Shown one piece after another: positions 16,701 through 25,534 of a stretch of 64,000 nucleotides of DNA (positions within the stretch are counted from its first letter, which is position 1; every line of letters starts with the position of its first letter). Below the pieces are notes generated by a model. That model was not told the DNA's origin. It saw only the letters and a list, made by a program, of their open reading frames with translations, and ran no database searches. The DNA is taken from positions 2,170,001-2,234,000 of the forward strand of contig NZ_LBGV01000001.1 in the NCBI RefSeq assembly GCF_001274635.1, given 5' to 3'. Made by a program: the position numbers and the translations under genes. Source of the DNA: Persicobacter sp. CCB-QB2. GTDB taxonomy: Bacteria > Bacteroidota > Bacteroidia > Cytophagales > Cyclobacteriaceae.

Positions 16701-18419
16701 GGAAACCTGAGCGGCGATATTTCCATAAAGGGAAAATTAAGCCATCCGGAAATGACGGGATTTATCGCGATCGATACGGCTTCGGTAAAAATCGACTATC
16801 TCCAGACTACCTACCAGACCAATGGGATCGTGGAGATAGAGCCTGAAAGATTCGTTTTAAAAAGCCTGACCGTTACCGATGGGGAAGGGAATTATGGAAA
16901 CGTTAATGGTGCCATTGAACATGAGGGCCTTCAGGATTTTAACTTTGATATCCGGGCGGCTTTCAATAATATGATGGTGCTCAACACCACCTCTAAGGAC
17001 AATGATCTCTACTATGGAAAGGCCTATGCTTCCGGAAATATGCACTTCTTTGGGCCTTTATCAAAGTTTAATATACAGGCCGAAATGGAAACGAGAAAAA
17101 ATACGCGTTTTAATATTCCACTGGCCTCCACCTCCGATGAAATAGGTTCTCAGGATTATATTGAATTTATTCAAAAGAAAAATGAGTTCGAATTCCTGAA
17201 AGACATTTTCGAAAAAGAAGTGAAAAAAGTAAAAGTAGAAGGCGTCAACTATGACTTCAAATTTAAAGTGACTCCTGATGCTTTCGCCCAATTGATATTT
17301 GACTTACAAGCCGGTGACATCATTCAGGGCCGTGGAAACGGAGACTTAGAGTTGTTAATAAACCCCCAGGGAGATATGAGTGTATTTGGAGATGTGGTAT
17401 TTACTGAAGGCTCCTATAATTTTACCCTTTCCAATATTATCAATAAGGAATTCATCATTGAACCCAATTCCAAAATCACCTGGAATGGAGACCCCTATTC
17501 TGCTGAATTAAACATTGATGCGGTTTATGATCAGCTCACCAATTTAACTGCCATTGTAGATACCGCCTATGCCGACAGCCCCGAAATAAGAAGGCGTTAT
17601 CCGGCTAAGGTAATGCTTAACCTGAAAGGCCCCATGATGAGCCCGGAGCTGAATTTTGATATTGACATCGATAAATACCCCAGTACTTTTTCCTATGAAG
17701 GAAATGCACTGAGCCTCGACACCTATGTGACTGGATTTAAAAACCAAATTCATGTCAATGAGCAGGAAATGAAACGTCAGGTTTTTTCGCTTATTGTTTT
17801 AGGTTCCCTTGCACCGGCTAACTCCTTTAACACCTCGAATACGGTAGGAAGTAGTTTAAGTGAGTTTGTATCTAACCAATTAAGCTATTGGATCAATCAG
17901 GTGGATGATAAATTATCCATCGCGGTGGATCTGGGACAAATGGATGCTGATGCCGTAAACACCTTCCAGCTCCGCTTAGGTTACACCTTCCTTGATGGGC
18001 GATTACGCGTAAGCAGAGATGGTGGCTTTACCAATGAACAGTCCAAGGTTGATTTCGCCTCCATTGCGGGGGACTGGTCCGTAGAGTATCTATTGACTGA
18101 ATCCGGAAAATACCGGGTAAAAATGTACAGTAGAAACAATTTCTCCAGCCTTGATGCAGGGCTTAACCAGGCCAATTCCACCACCACAGGAGTTTCATTG
18201 TTGCATACCGCTTCCTTTAACTCTTTTAAGGAAATGATTGGAGCTTTTAATCCATTCCGCTCCAAAAAAGAGGACGCTCACAAAGACAAGCGGATAAGAC
18301 ACCCTCAAATTGACCCGCTAAAACCTAAAGAGCTTAGCCCGGAAGACGATGATATCCCCACCAGTACCATTCGCCAAAAGGAGGCGGACGATTCGAAACA
18401 AAAGCAAGAACTTAAATAA
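13743..18419 (+). CDS. tamB: TamB-family translocation/assembly protein
   Basis: This very large (1558-residue) envelope protein has a single N-terminal membrane anchor (about residues 22-45) and a long periplasmic body of repeated beta-strands, the hallmark of the bridge-like TamB/AsmA group. The C-terminal part (about 1200-1480) carries the conserved TamB domain, with GNGDLELLINPQGDMSVFG, VTEGSYNFTLSN-like text and the LIVLGSL...SQL segment. Family members connect inner and outer membranes and are implicated in outer-membrane protein assembly and lipid transport. Length is typical for Bacteroidota. The last 60 residues are charged and low in complexity. No BamA-like partner follows, which is somewhat unusual. 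Confidence 0.9.
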   Translation: MEEPTQEINKTEATPKRNRRFLRISLWIAAVMLFSWILIGSLLRLPFFQTLLADYFLEKVGEKIQADMEIGRIEFSWVDEAILHNVSVKDSLGLPVINVNRLDAHFAFWNLLLKGDLQFEHAHLKEADVQLIAHGEKGYGINQWVDGIKAITKKKDPTDSSHVHFKVGSITVENSTFRMQNAHIDSVDFGFDNHNFTVKEIFGEVENFRIDSDTISMKVLTMQAHEQTSDLPVLDFHSDFMICRNALLMDKTNLYLGESRLQGDLHFFYNGWEDYSDFMEKVRIDAKVSQSYLTSRDLAAILPFLRGYLDTYRFKGHWRGPISNFDIRNMDLSFGENSVLRGRISFSGLPEFYESFIDADFKNSRINVKDLYPYIGNSPQRELKELDNLEFKGRFTGFPLDFVANGKFEAPVGTIISDINFKILEGGLPYYKGHLITENFHLGKVMDAPEYIQTLSMEGDIEGQGLTVTTADFNLNAEASKLGVNGYDYHNIETKGRFSKEIFIGQLNVNDSSLQMKGNAAVNLGHRNPYLKVTADVPFADLNSMKVTDKVSSLSGSLNIDFKGLHPDELEGTAQAKNLVLNYGEDTVAFQHMRFTSTIEKRHRVLDLYSDFGQFRVIGDFSPIKLVNEVPMMLSEYLLALKNDPEEIAAYYQQKAPVDYQNPSYAQFDIRFFDFNPIMNMFSPDFYMTTGSNISGKLLMGYSYNLVLDTYMDSLHWNGNSLSGAALSLKTSKYANDPDPQAIVTLTADRQRFFNLMNTNNLVTEINWFEKHMEYLFQVKQDPKQNHADLTGTIDFSTKYTKVNIQAPSLFMLGDYWKLNPQNKITLKDGRLHFEKVTLSSSRQRIALTGAISHNPKEEFRLMVEDFELNHLENFIDTEVNGILNGYLSMRNYYNTPLIQNRIFVDNFSFNHLPLGQMKGNATWDAPNSKLDIFFEGDRAKENILALNGAYYPYREQDNLDLKLDIKQVPLAVAEPFLKSYASKLKGNLSGDISIKGKLSHPEMTGFIAIDTASVKIDYLQTTYQTNGIVEIEPERFVLKSLTVTDGEGNYGNVNGAIEHEGLQDFNFDIRAAFNNMMVLNTTSKDNDLYYGKAYASGNMHFFGPLSKFNIQAEMETRKNTRFNIPLASTSDEIGSQDYIEFIQKKNEFEFLKDIFEKEVKKVKVEGVNYDFKFKVTPDAFAQLIFDLQAGDIIQGRGNGDLELLINPQGDMSVFGDVVFTEGSYNFTLSNIINKEFIIEPNSKITWNGDPYSAELNIDAVYDQLTNLTAIVDTAYADSPEIRRRYPAKVMLNLKGPMMSPELNFDIDIDKYPSTFSYEGNALSLDTYVTGFKNQIHVNEQEMKRQVFSLIVLGSLAPANSFNTSNTVGSSLSEFVSNQLSYWINQVDDKLSIAVDLGQMDADAVNTFQLRLGYTFLDGRLRVSRDGGFTNEQSKVDFASIAGDWSVEYLLTESGKYRVKMYSRNNFSSLDAGLNQANSTTTGVSLLHTASFNSFKEMIGAFNPFRSKKEDAHKDKRIRHPQIDPLKPKELSPEDDDIPTSTIRQKEADDSKQKQELK

Positions 18420-18420
18420 A

Positions 18421-18446
18421 AAAGTAGCTTTTTCTACTATTTTATT
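18421..18446 (+). terminator. Weak terminator after tamB
   Basis: A short AGTAG-CTTTTT-CTACT hairpin is followed by ATTTTATTT, directly after the tamB stop. The stem is only 5 to 6 bp. Confidence 0.4.
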
Positions 18447-18465
18447 TAATTTTCAATCCCATTCT

Positions 18466-18473
18466 TACATTTG
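18466..18473 (+). promoter_or_regulatory. -7 box upstream of the lipoprotein gene
   Basis: TACATTTG matches TAnnTTTG and lies 73 bp before the lipoprotein start. No TTG is present at the ideal distance. Confidence 0.45.
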
Positions 18474-18546
18474 TATTTAAATTTATTCTAACCGTTAGAA
18501 GGTTTTTTTAATCAAATTCAACCAATACATTAACCCACTTTAATCT

Positions 18547-19416
18547 ATGAAAAAGCAGTTTTTTATACTATTTGCTTTAATCATAAGCACATTCTCTGCA
18601 TGCGATTTAAAAGAAAAAGTTACATCTGCCACAGATGCTGTATCTGATGGAGGTATTGTAGAGGACACCGAAATGGACCTTTATTTAAATGACGCGGTGG
18701 CGGTTTCCGAAATTGAACTCGCCAAACAGGCCGACCCCACCCGCCAGGCCCAAGCCAGTAGTACTGAACCCTGTTATGTAGCGACTTATAATTTAGCCGA
18801 AAAAAAATTAACCATTGATTTCGGCGAGGGATGTACCTACAACGGCTTTGAGCGAACAGGTAAAATCATCCTGACCTTAAAAAGTGTAAGCTATCCAATT
18901 TTATTTCCGGTAACCAAAGGAGCTATTTGGGAAATGACTTTCGAAGACTATACAGTAGCCGGATATGCATTAGAAGGAAGCCGTTCTATTAAGAATATTA
19001 CGGAAGATCCCCTGAATGAAGAAAAAACCTACGAAATCACCCTCAACAATCTTAAAATCACCAAAAACGGAAAGAGCACCCAAAGAAATGGCGTGATTTA
19101 CGAGAGAACTACGATTTCCGCTTCGGAATTTACCGGTTCAGAAAAAGCTTATTGGGGAACAATCAATGGCATCACCTCAGATGACACCTCCTATACCCAT
19201 ACCACAGAAGAGCAAAATGCCATTATTTATAAAGTAGACTGCATAAGCCAGGGCTTTGTATTTCCTTCTTCGGGCATTAAAAAAATGGAGTGGAATGGAA
19301 ATGCAAGAACCATTGACTTTGGATCCGGAGATTGTGACAATACCTTTACAGTAAGTCAGGGATTCGTATCCTTCACCGTAACCTTTGAGAACGGAGAGGT
19401 GAAAATATCCAAATAA
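18547..19416 (+). CDS. Secreted lipoprotein of unknown function
   Basis: This 289-residue protein begins with a signal peptide ending in a lipobox (STFSAC, Cys19), so it should be lipidated and placed in a membrane. The mature part is rich in Thr, Ser and beta-strand-like segments (VSYPILFPVTKG, TYEITLNNLKITKNGK, FTVTFENGEV) and has four further Cys residues (Cys77, Cys97, Cys231, Cys259) that could form disulphides. The family is not recognised with certainty; the look is that of Bacteroidota lipoproteins of beta-sandwich type. It has its own promoter and terminator and is monocistronic. Confidence 0.75.
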   Translation: MKKQFFILFALIISTFSACDLKEKVTSATDAVSDGGIVEDTEMDLYLNDAVAVSEIELAKQADPTRQAQASSTEPCYVATYNLAEKKLTIDFGEGCTYNGFERTGKIILTLKSVSYPILFPVTKGAIWEMTFEDYTVAGYALEGSRSIKNITEDPLNEEKTYEITLNNLKITKNGKSTQRNGVIYERTTISASEFTGSEKAYWGTINGITSDDTSYTHTTEEQNAIIYKVDCISQGFVFPSSGIKKMEWNGNARTIDFGSGDCDNTFTVSQGFVSFTVTFENGEVKISK

Positions 19417-19432
19417 GAAAACACAATGCATT

Positions 19433-19459
19433 GAAAAGGGGCCGATGGTCCCTTTTTTT
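19433..19459 (+). terminator. Terminator after the lipoprotein gene
   Basis: AAAGGGGCC-GAT-GGTCCCTTT (one G-T pair) is followed by T residues. Confidence 0.8.
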
Positions 19460-19523
19460 GTTGCTTAGATTCTAAGTAGCATGGCCTTTCGGGAAGCAAT
19501 TCCGCATCAAACTCCTCCTTCGC

Positions 19524-19742
19524 TAAACCGGATTATGAATGCTTAAACGCTGGTTTTGAAGCAAGACAGGAAAAAGAAAGAGTTATTCCTATTTCGAATT
19601 TTTCCCAGGGAAGCAGATGAAGGAGGAGTAAACAAGATTGCCCTAATTGGGGTTATAAAAAATCAACCAACCCAAACAAACACCCTGATAATAAGCGAAC
19701 TAAGATTATTCACCGAATATAACCGTGAATAACTCAGGCTAA
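19524..19742 (+). repeat. Dispersed ~220-bp intergenic element, copy B
   Basis: This 219-bp copy begins TAAACCGGATTATGAATGC and ends CCGTGAATAACTCAGGCTAA. Inner blocks (TTCCTATTTCGAATTTTTCCC, GCAGATGAAGGAGGAG, CTAATTGGGG) align with the other copies but are more diverged. The rest of the 19460-19910 gap shows no gene. Confidence 0.7.
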
Positions 19743-19910
19743 GCCGGATTTAAGCATATGTAATTTAGGCTATTCAATTTTATTTAGAATATATTGCTAT
19801 TGGAGTTAATTTGGTGCGCCGGCACAACCTTCCCCACCTATTTTTAACCCTTTCACAAAATAAATCCTCGTCTAAACTCCCCAAACCTCCTTCCTAACAA
19901 AGGAAATGCT

Positions 19911-19918
19911 TACCTTTG
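19911..19918 (+). promoter_or_regulatory. -7 box abutting the cvfB start codon
   Basis: TACCTTTG fits TAnnTTTG perfectly but ends only 4 bp before the ATG at 19923, so transcription would start at or next to the first codon. If real, the mRNA is leaderless. Confidence 0.45.
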
Positions 19919-19922
19919 CAGC

Positions 19923-20753
19923 ATGTTAAAAATCGGAGCAACAAATACGCTTAAGATCTTACGACAAATTCCATTTGGACTCATTCTGGATTCTACTGAA
20001 GGAGACATTTTGTTACCAAATAAATTTGTAAAATCCGATATGGAAATCGGACAAGAAATTTCTGTATTTATCTACAGAGACTTTAAAGATCGTCTGACCG
20101 CCACCACACAAACGCCAAAGGCTGAGGTCGGGGAAATGACCTCCCTAATGTGTGTAGACACCACTAATTTTGGCGCTTTTTTAGACTGGGGACTGGATAA
20201 AGACCTATTGGTTCCTAAAAGTGAAATGGATGAGCCCATGGTCAAGGGCAGAAAATATGTCGTGAGAATTCTTCACGATCATAAATCTGACCGCATCATC
20301 GCTTCCTCCAAGATCAAAGTATTTTTTGATCGGGAAACTGCTGAACTCGAAAGGGGGCAAAAAGTAGAAATGATGATTTATCGTAAAACCCCACTAGGCT
20401 ATACCGTTTTAGTTGATGGGAAATATGAAGGCATGCTTTTTGACAATCAGATATTCAAAATGGTTCGCCCTGGAGATACGGTAAATGGTTATATCAAAGG
20501 AGTAAGAGAAGACGGAAAGCTTGACCTCACCCTACAGGAGGAAGGATATCAGGCGGTGGTAAACTCCACGGATGATATTATCGAGAAACTGGAAGAAGCA
20601 GGTGGTTTTTTACCCTACCATGACAAATCCAATGCGGAGGAAATCAAGGAAATTTTTCAAATGTCAAAGCGGACCTTTAAGAAAGTAATTGGGGGATTGT
20701 ATAAATCCGGCAAGATCGAAATTGACGAAGAAGGAATTCGACTCAAAGGTTAA
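19923..20753 (+). CDS. cvfB: S1-domain RNA-binding protein, CvfB/YitL family
   Basis: This 276-residue cytoplasmic protein has tandem S1-like OB-folds and a C-terminal winged helix (about residues 215-275, with ISKRTFKKVIGGLYKSGKI-like text), the layout of CvfB. The opening MLKIGATNTLKILRQIPFGL is typical of the family and supports this start. VKGRKYVVRILHD and VNGYIKGVREDGKLDLTL are the S1 signatures. CvfB proteins bind RNA and affect virulence genes in Gram-positive bacteria; the role in Bacteroidota is not known. It is followed by def, 93 bp away, and may share a transcript. Confidence 0.9.
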   Translation: MLKIGATNTLKILRQIPFGLILDSTEGDILLPNKFVKSDMEIGQEISVFIYRDFKDRLTATTQTPKAEVGEMTSLMCVDTTNFGAFLDWGLDKDLLVPKSEMDEPMVKGRKYVVRILHDHKSDRIIASSKIKVFFDRETAELERGQKVEMMIYRKTPLGYTVLVDGKYEGMLFDNQIFKMVRPGDTVNGYIKGVREDGKLDLTLQEEGYQAVVNSTDDIIEKLEEAGGFLPYHDKSNAEEIKEIFQMSKRTFKKVIGGLYKSGKIEIDEEGIRLKG

Positions 20754-20846
20754 ATTTCACCCCAGAACGGTTTTCTTAACAAAAAGGGACCCTTGTATTG
20801 TTATGGTGAGTATCACCTGAAATGTAAAAAATTAGATTAAAGAGAT

Positions 20847-21401
20847 ATGATTTTACCAATTACGGCCTACGGGATGCCGGTATTGAAAAAGGTCGCTAAA
20901 GATATTGAAGAGGGAAGTATCGACCTTCAGGCTTTGGTAGACAATATGTTTGAGACCATGTATAAGGCTTCAGGCGTCGGGCTGGCGGGCCCTCAAGTAA
21001 ACGAAAATCTCCGCATTTTTGTGATTGATGGCGACCCGATGTCAGAGGAAGATCCTAAATGTGCCGGTTTCAAAAAAGTATTCATCAATGCGGAAATCAT
21101 TGAAGAGACCGGAGAAGAATGGGGCGTGGAAGAAGGCTGTTTAAGTATTCCCGGCATTCGCGAGATGGTTTATCGTCCGGAGAAAATTTTAATTCGCTAC
21201 CGGGATGAAAACTGGGTAGAACATGAGGAGGAGTATGATGGATGGCGTGCACGCATCATTCAGCATGAATATGATCATATAGAAGGGATTCTTTTTACAG
21301 ATCATTTATCTCCATTGAAAAAACGCCTATTAAAGAAAAAATTGACCAATATCTCCAAAGGAAACATTGGGATCGATTACAGAATGAAGTTCCTCAAATA
21401 A
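20847..21401 (+). CDS. def: Peptide deformylase
   Basis: The enzyme removes the formyl group from the N-terminal Met of new proteins. All three motifs are present: GVGLAGPQV (motif 1), EEGCLSIPG (motif 2, metal-binding Cys) and QHEYDHIEG (motif 3, HExxH with two metal His and the catalytic Glu). The length of 184 residues is normal. In motif 1 a Gly replaces the more usual Ala in GLAAxQ, which is common in this phylum. Confidence 0.97.
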   Translation: MILPITAYGMPVLKKVAKDIEEGSIDLQALVDNMFETMYKASGVGLAGPQVNENLRIFVIDGDPMSEEDPKCAGFKKVFINAEIIEETGEEWGVEEGCLSIPGIREMVYRPEKILIRYRDENWVEHEEEYDGWRARIIQHEYDHIEGILFTDHLSPLKKRLLKKKLTNISKGNIGIDYRMKFLK

Positions 21402-21417
21402 TAAAATAATTCAATAA

Positions 21418-21455
21418 CAATCCCGCTATTTTGAACAATAGCGGGATTTTTTTTA
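21418..21455 (+). terminator. Terminator after def
   Basis: A long perfect stem ATCCCGCTATT/AATAGCGGGAT with a 6-nt loop is followed by eight T. Confidence 0.92.
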
Positions 21456-21550
21456 AGTAAGGGTTTAAACATGAGTCTTATCATCTTTTATCAAACAAAA
21501 AATTCCCTATTTCATAATTCATTCTAAAATTAATCGCCATTTTACATCAG

Positions 21551-22363
21551 ATGAAGCAAGACTTAAGAGTAACCACCATCCAAACCGACCTATACTGGGA
21601 AGACTCTGCTGCTAATTTAGCCAAGCTGGAGGAGCTCTTATGGGAGGAAGAATTGGACACTGACCTCATCTTGCTACCTGAAATGTTCAACTCTGGCTTC
21701 ACCATGAATCAAAAAATGGCGGAGGTGATGAATGGCAATACTTTTCGCTGGATGAAACAAATGGCCGCCCAGCTTAAAACCGTGCTGGCCGGAAGCTTAA
21801 TGATCAAAGAAGGCGGCAGTTATTACAACCGCCTGATCTGGATGAAACCAGATGGCACTTATTCCTACTATGACAAGCGCCATTTATTCCGAATGGGTAA
21901 GGAGCATCTTGCTTTTCATGCCGGCGACGAACGCCTGGTGGTAAACCTAAAAGGTTGGGACATCTGCCCATTGGTCTGCTACGACTTGAGGTTCCCGGTT
22001 TGGTCCAGAAATGTGGTCAAAGAAAATGGTGACCTTACTTACGATTTGGCACTTTACATTGCTTCTTGGCCCAAAAGCAGAATGCACGTCTGGAATACCC
22101 TTTTAGCTGCTCGGGCAATGGAAAATCAGGCCTTTATTATCGGTGTGAATAGAATTGGCGAAGACGGCAATGACATCACCTACGAAGGAGGATCCAAATC
22201 TTTCAACCCTAAAGGCTTTTGTATTGATGATTTGGGTACAGCGGAAAAAATAAGCACGACTACGCTTAAATACGAAGACATCGTTAATCTTCGCACCAAA
22301 TTCCCGGCTTATCTTGATCAGGATAAGTTTGAAATCCATTACGATTTAGAGGCGCTTACTTAA
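21551..22363 (+). CDS. Omega-amidase / nitrilase-superfamily amidase (YafV-like)
   Basis: This 270-residue cytoplasmic amidohydrolase probably acts on 2-oxoglutaramate and similar omega-amides, linking methionine salvage transamination to 2-oxoglutarate. The catalytic triad is visible: Glu in LLPEMFNSGF, Lys in YYDKRHLFRMG and Cys in PLVCYDLRFPVWSRN. These segments match E. coli YafV closely from memory. The gene sits alone between the def terminator and a convergent gene. Confidence 0.9.
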   Translation: MKQDLRVTTIQTDLYWEDSAANLAKLEELLWEEELDTDLILLPEMFNSGFTMNQKMAEVMNGNTFRWMKQMAAQLKTVLAGSLMIKEGGSYYNRLIWMKPDGTYSYYDKRHLFRMGKEHLAFHAGDERLVVNLKGWDICPLVCYDLRFPVWSRNVVKENGDLTYDLALYIASWPKSRMHVWNTLLAARAMENQAFIIGVNRIGEDGNDITYEGGSKSFNPKGFCIDDLGTAEKISTTTLKYEDIVNLRTKFPAYLDQDKFEIHYDLEALT

Positions 22364-22373
22364 GCAGTAAATG

Positions 22374-23111
22374 CTATTCTCCCCATTCTTCCTTTTCCCG
22401 GGCGTAGAACATTTCATACTGATAGGGAATACTAGGACTTACCCATTGGTCTTCAAAATGTGGATAAGGTCTTCCTGAAAAATACAAATCATCCATCTCA
22501 AGGTAGGTATATTTATCCTCCTGATCGTCATTGATGAATTTAACCCACACCCATGGGTTGATCCATTGGTTTTTGGGGATATGATAATTGTGATGCAACC
22601 ATAAAATCTGAAACTTCCCATAAACCGGTTGAAACAACGAGATTTTTTCTATTTGATAATTTACGACCTGCTCGACATTGGGCACAAAGGAGGTGTCTGT
22701 CATCACACGACTTACGATCTGATCGATTTCGTCTTCCAGCATTAATTTATCAGAGACCAGAATACTGGGGAGAATGATGGTGTCATGCTCCATGATTTCA
22801 ATCAGCGTATATTGGTCATTGGGAACCTCCAAAGGAATCACCACTGCTCTTGGCTTAAAACCAACATTACTGAATCGAATGGTATCTAAGGGAAAAGCAA
22901 AAAAGGAAAATCTACCCACCTCGCCGGTATAATAACCCAAAGTGGCTCGGCCATGGGCCGAATGCACCGTAATATTGGTAGCACTTAATGGCTCCAGGCT
23001 TTCTGCATCTAAAATCACCCCCTTCAATAAGACCGGATCCTGAATGGGAATCTGCCCCTGGCATACCAAGGTGCAACAAATTAGGCTAAAAATAAAAAAA
23101 GCTCGTTTCAT
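22374..23111 (-). CDS. Secreted protein with carboxypeptidase-regulatory-like domain
   Basis: From the preferred start MKRAFFIFS the protein has 245 residues, with a signal peptide (cleavage after CQG). A carboxypeptidase-D regulatory-like beta-sandwich follows at about residues 30-110, with LKGVILDAESLEPLSATNITV and the typical GRFSFFAFPLDTIRFSNVGFK text. These domains often sit at the N terminus of outer-membrane or surface proteins in Bacteroidota. The C-terminal half matches nothing I recognise and has no barrel. A longer frame starts nine codons upstream, but MKRAF gives the canonical signal peptide. Confidence 0.75.
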   Translation of the reverse strand: MKRAFFIFSLICCTLVCQGQIPIQDPVLLKGVILDAESLEPLSATNITVHSAHGRATLGYYTGEVGRFSFFAFPLDTIRFSNVGFKPRAVVIPLEVPNDQYTLIEIMEHDTIILPSILVSDKLMLEDEIDQIVSRVMTDTSFVPNVEQVVNYQIEKISLFQPVYGKFQILWLHHNYHIPKNQWINPWVWVKFINDDQEDKYTYLEMDDLYFSGRPYPHFEDQWVSPSIPYQYEMFYAREKEEWGE

Positions 23112-23191
23112 ACTCTGTTTCCTCCAAGTATGTAACAAGCTGATGAACGTTTTGATATATCAATCTTTCCTATTGGTCTTAATTGATTTCT

Positions 23192-23487
23192 TTATTCTTT
23201 AATTACTGAATTTCGATGAATAGTACCCATCTTATATTCTCCCAGGTCAGTAATGTATACAAAAGCCAAATACTCCTGATCCATCCACTTTTTTTCAACC
23301 GGACCTTCATAAGTCTCTCGATACCCTACAATTAAGTAAGTCTTTTCTGGAACACATCCCGAAAGTGAATGGCTTGTCCTAATACTAAATGCGGATCCAC
23401 CGGGGCTTGATCATTCTCAATGATAAAAGAAGGTGTTACCAATACAATAACCAGTAATATGACCCCGGCGATTAAAAACTTCTTCAT
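23192..23487 (-). pseudogene. Small membrane-anchored protein gene with apparent frameshift
   Basis: The first frame gives MKKFLIAGVILLVIVLV... and stops after 51 codons (stop at 23332-23334). Between about 23410 and 23340 the coding character moves to another frame. That frame reads SGCVPEKTYLIVGYRETYEG... and continues to IHRNSVIKE, ending at 23192-23194. Joined, they would make a protein of about 98 residues with one N-terminal membrane segment and a small extracytoplasmic domain. The total of 296 bp implies a one-base indel. The family is not recognised. It may be a genuine pseudogene or a sequencing error; the 51-residue first part alone is also a possible product. Confidence 0.5.
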
Positions 23488-23552
23488 ATGGAAAGTTTCT
23501 TTGATTTACAATGCTTTAACTCAAGCATAACTCAAAACTAGGTACATGTATT

Positions 23553-25412
23553 CTAAAACACAAAACCCAGATCCACCCCGAAGCGAAAGGTTATGGGGAA
23601 ATATTGATCAGTTATATCACTAAAATACTGCTCAAAGTCCGCTGATTCGTCATAATTGCGAGAAATGAATCGTGGCCCTACCCCAACACCCATGTACCAA
23701 TCCAGTGAAAAACGCACGCCTGAACGATACTTATTTGCCGGACCGTTTGGTTCAAAGATAATCCGGTCTCCTACCAACAAGCTATATTGAAGCCGTTGCT
23801 CCAGCACCTGAAGCTCTAAAGTTTGCCCGGAAGGAATTCGCCCATTAGTGGTATGTGTGATTTCATGGTATTTAATCTCATGAGCGAAATATAGCATCCC
23901 GTACTTTTTCCTGGGCTGATAAAACTTTTGGCGAATACCAATGGCATAACCCAGTCCATTCACTACGCCTTCTTTTTCCTCATGCTGCCCGTAAAATGGG
24001 TCTCGCTCCAGGCTTACGGTGACCTGAATCCCCATTCGTTCCTGAATATAATACTCCAAACTAATCGGTAACTCTCCTACCAGCGTGTTTATAGGACTTG
24101 CTGAAAGAATAAATCCCCTAAACTCGTTCAATCGGGGTAGAAAATACCGGGAACCTTTTTTCTTATACCGATAATCCGGCTTTAGGCCTACGCGGGGCAT
24201 AGGCGGCTCCTCCATGGAATCCTCCACCTTATCGAGGGTAACGGCGATCAATTCTCCTTCCTCTCCTTTGGGATGATAATAGCCCGCCACCGCCGCATCC
24301 TGATCATAAAGTACCCAAACGCCGGTTTTTAAACCATTTACCAGCATCCCACTCAATCTCAGGGCGCCATTTTGATAATATTCGTTATACCGGCCTTCCC
24401 CGTTTTTATAATGACAGGAGGCTTTCACCTTGCCCTCTTCATCATAATATTCCCATATCCCTTCAAACTGACCTCCGACCAACTGCCCTTTGGCAGTGAT
24501 GTTTCCCTTCTTGTTTTTTCCCACAAACTGACCATGACCTCCACTATAAATGGCGGTTCCATAAAAAGCACCATCGGGTTGTCGAAAAGACCAGCTCCCC
24601 TCCCTTTCCCCATGAATAAAGGCACCATTACTTCTGACAATGCCATTATCGAAATATTCTTTCCATCCCCCACTCTTTTCCCCATTTTCATAATCTCCCT
24701 CTGCCGCCAAAAAGCCATTTGAATCATACTGCTGCCAGAGTCCTTCCTTTAAATCCCCATCATATTTTCCCTGCTCGGCCACCTTCCCATTTTGATGATA
24801 TAATGTCCAAAAGCCAGTTCTTTTCCCCTGGAAATGCTGCCCTTCTCCTTTCAGACTCCCATTTTCATAAAAGTCCCTGAAACTACCATAAGCACGGCTA
24901 AAGTCTATTTCGGATTTCTTTTTGCCATTCTCATAAAAAAATTTCCACTGTCCCTGTCGTTTATTTTTCAAAAAACTGCCGCTTGCCTTTAATTCACCAC
25001 TCTCATGAAAAAAAAGCCACTCTCCCTCTCGTTCGTCTCCTTTTAGTTCGCCCTGCATTTTGGGTTTGCCGGAAGGGTAAAAATACTGCCACAAACCGGC
25101 ATTAACCCGGTTAATTATCTCTCCTTGCATTTTGATTTGCCCATTCTCATAATAGTACTTCCAAAACCCCACTGGTTCATTATTGAAATACTTCCCTTCG
25201 GCAGCTGGCATGCCATTTTTATAAAAAAACTGGTAGTTTCCCTCAATAATATTTTCATTCCCCTTTTTGAGTTCGTACCGCTCCATCACCTTTGATTCGG
25301 CCTCATCATAATAAGTAGTAATGACTTTTTGGGCACAGAGCGTACCGGGCATGATTAGCATTATGGCCATGCCCCAGAGAAAGCAAAAGATATGTCGGAA
25401 TTCAGACATCAA
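23553..25412 (-). CDS. MORN-repeat protein with C-terminal barrel-like domain
   Basis: This is a 619-residue secreted protein. A signal peptide (to about residue 27, ending LCAQ) is followed by some 16 repeats of about 23 residues of the MORN_2 type, with recurring phrases such as GKYFNNEPVGFWKYYYENG and GEREGSWSF. From about residue 420 there are amphipathic strands (SLEYYIQERMGIQVTVSLE, YAIGIRQKFY) ending in aromatic FVF, as in small outer-membrane barrels. A role at the outer membrane is inferred from the signal and terminal Phe; the function is unknown. Repeated-codon regions make the antisense frames look open. Confidence 0.8.
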   Translation of the reverse strand: MMSEFRHIFCFLWGMAIMLIMPGTLCAQKVITTYYDEAESKVMERYELKKGNENIIEGNYQFFYKNGMPAAEGKYFNNEPVGFWKYYYENGQIKMQGEIINRVNAGLWQYFYPSGKPKMQGELKGDEREGEWLFFHESGELKASGSFLKNKRQGQWKFFYENGKKKSEIDFSRAYGSFRDFYENGSLKGEGQHFQGKRTGFWTLYHQNGKVAEQGKYDGDLKEGLWQQYDSNGFLAAEGDYENGEKSGGWKEYFDNGIVRSNGAFIHGEREGSWSFRQPDGAFYGTAIYSGGHGQFVGKNKKGNITAKGQLVGGQFEGIWEYYDEEGKVKASCHYKNGEGRYNEYYQNGALRLSGMLVNGLKTGVWVLYDQDAAVAGYYHPKGEEGELIAVTLDKVEDSMEEPPMPRVGLKPDYRYKKKGSRYFLPRLNEFRGFILSASPINTLVGELPISLEYYIQERMGIQVTVSLERDPFYGQHEEKEGVVNGLGYAIGIRQKFYQPRKKYGMLYFAHEIKYHEITHTTNGRIPSGQTLELQVLEQRLQYSLLVGDRIIFEPNGPANKYRSGVRFSLDWYMGVGVGPRFISRNYDESADFEQYFSDITDQYFPITFRFGVDLGFVF

Positions 25413-25534
25413 AGCAGCAAAAATTATAGCACCGTCTTAAAATAAAAAAAATAAAAGTAATTTCAGGAAATACTGTAATATTCGAAAGGTAATCTATAAC
25501 AAATACATTTTTTACATAAAAATAGTATAAAGTT

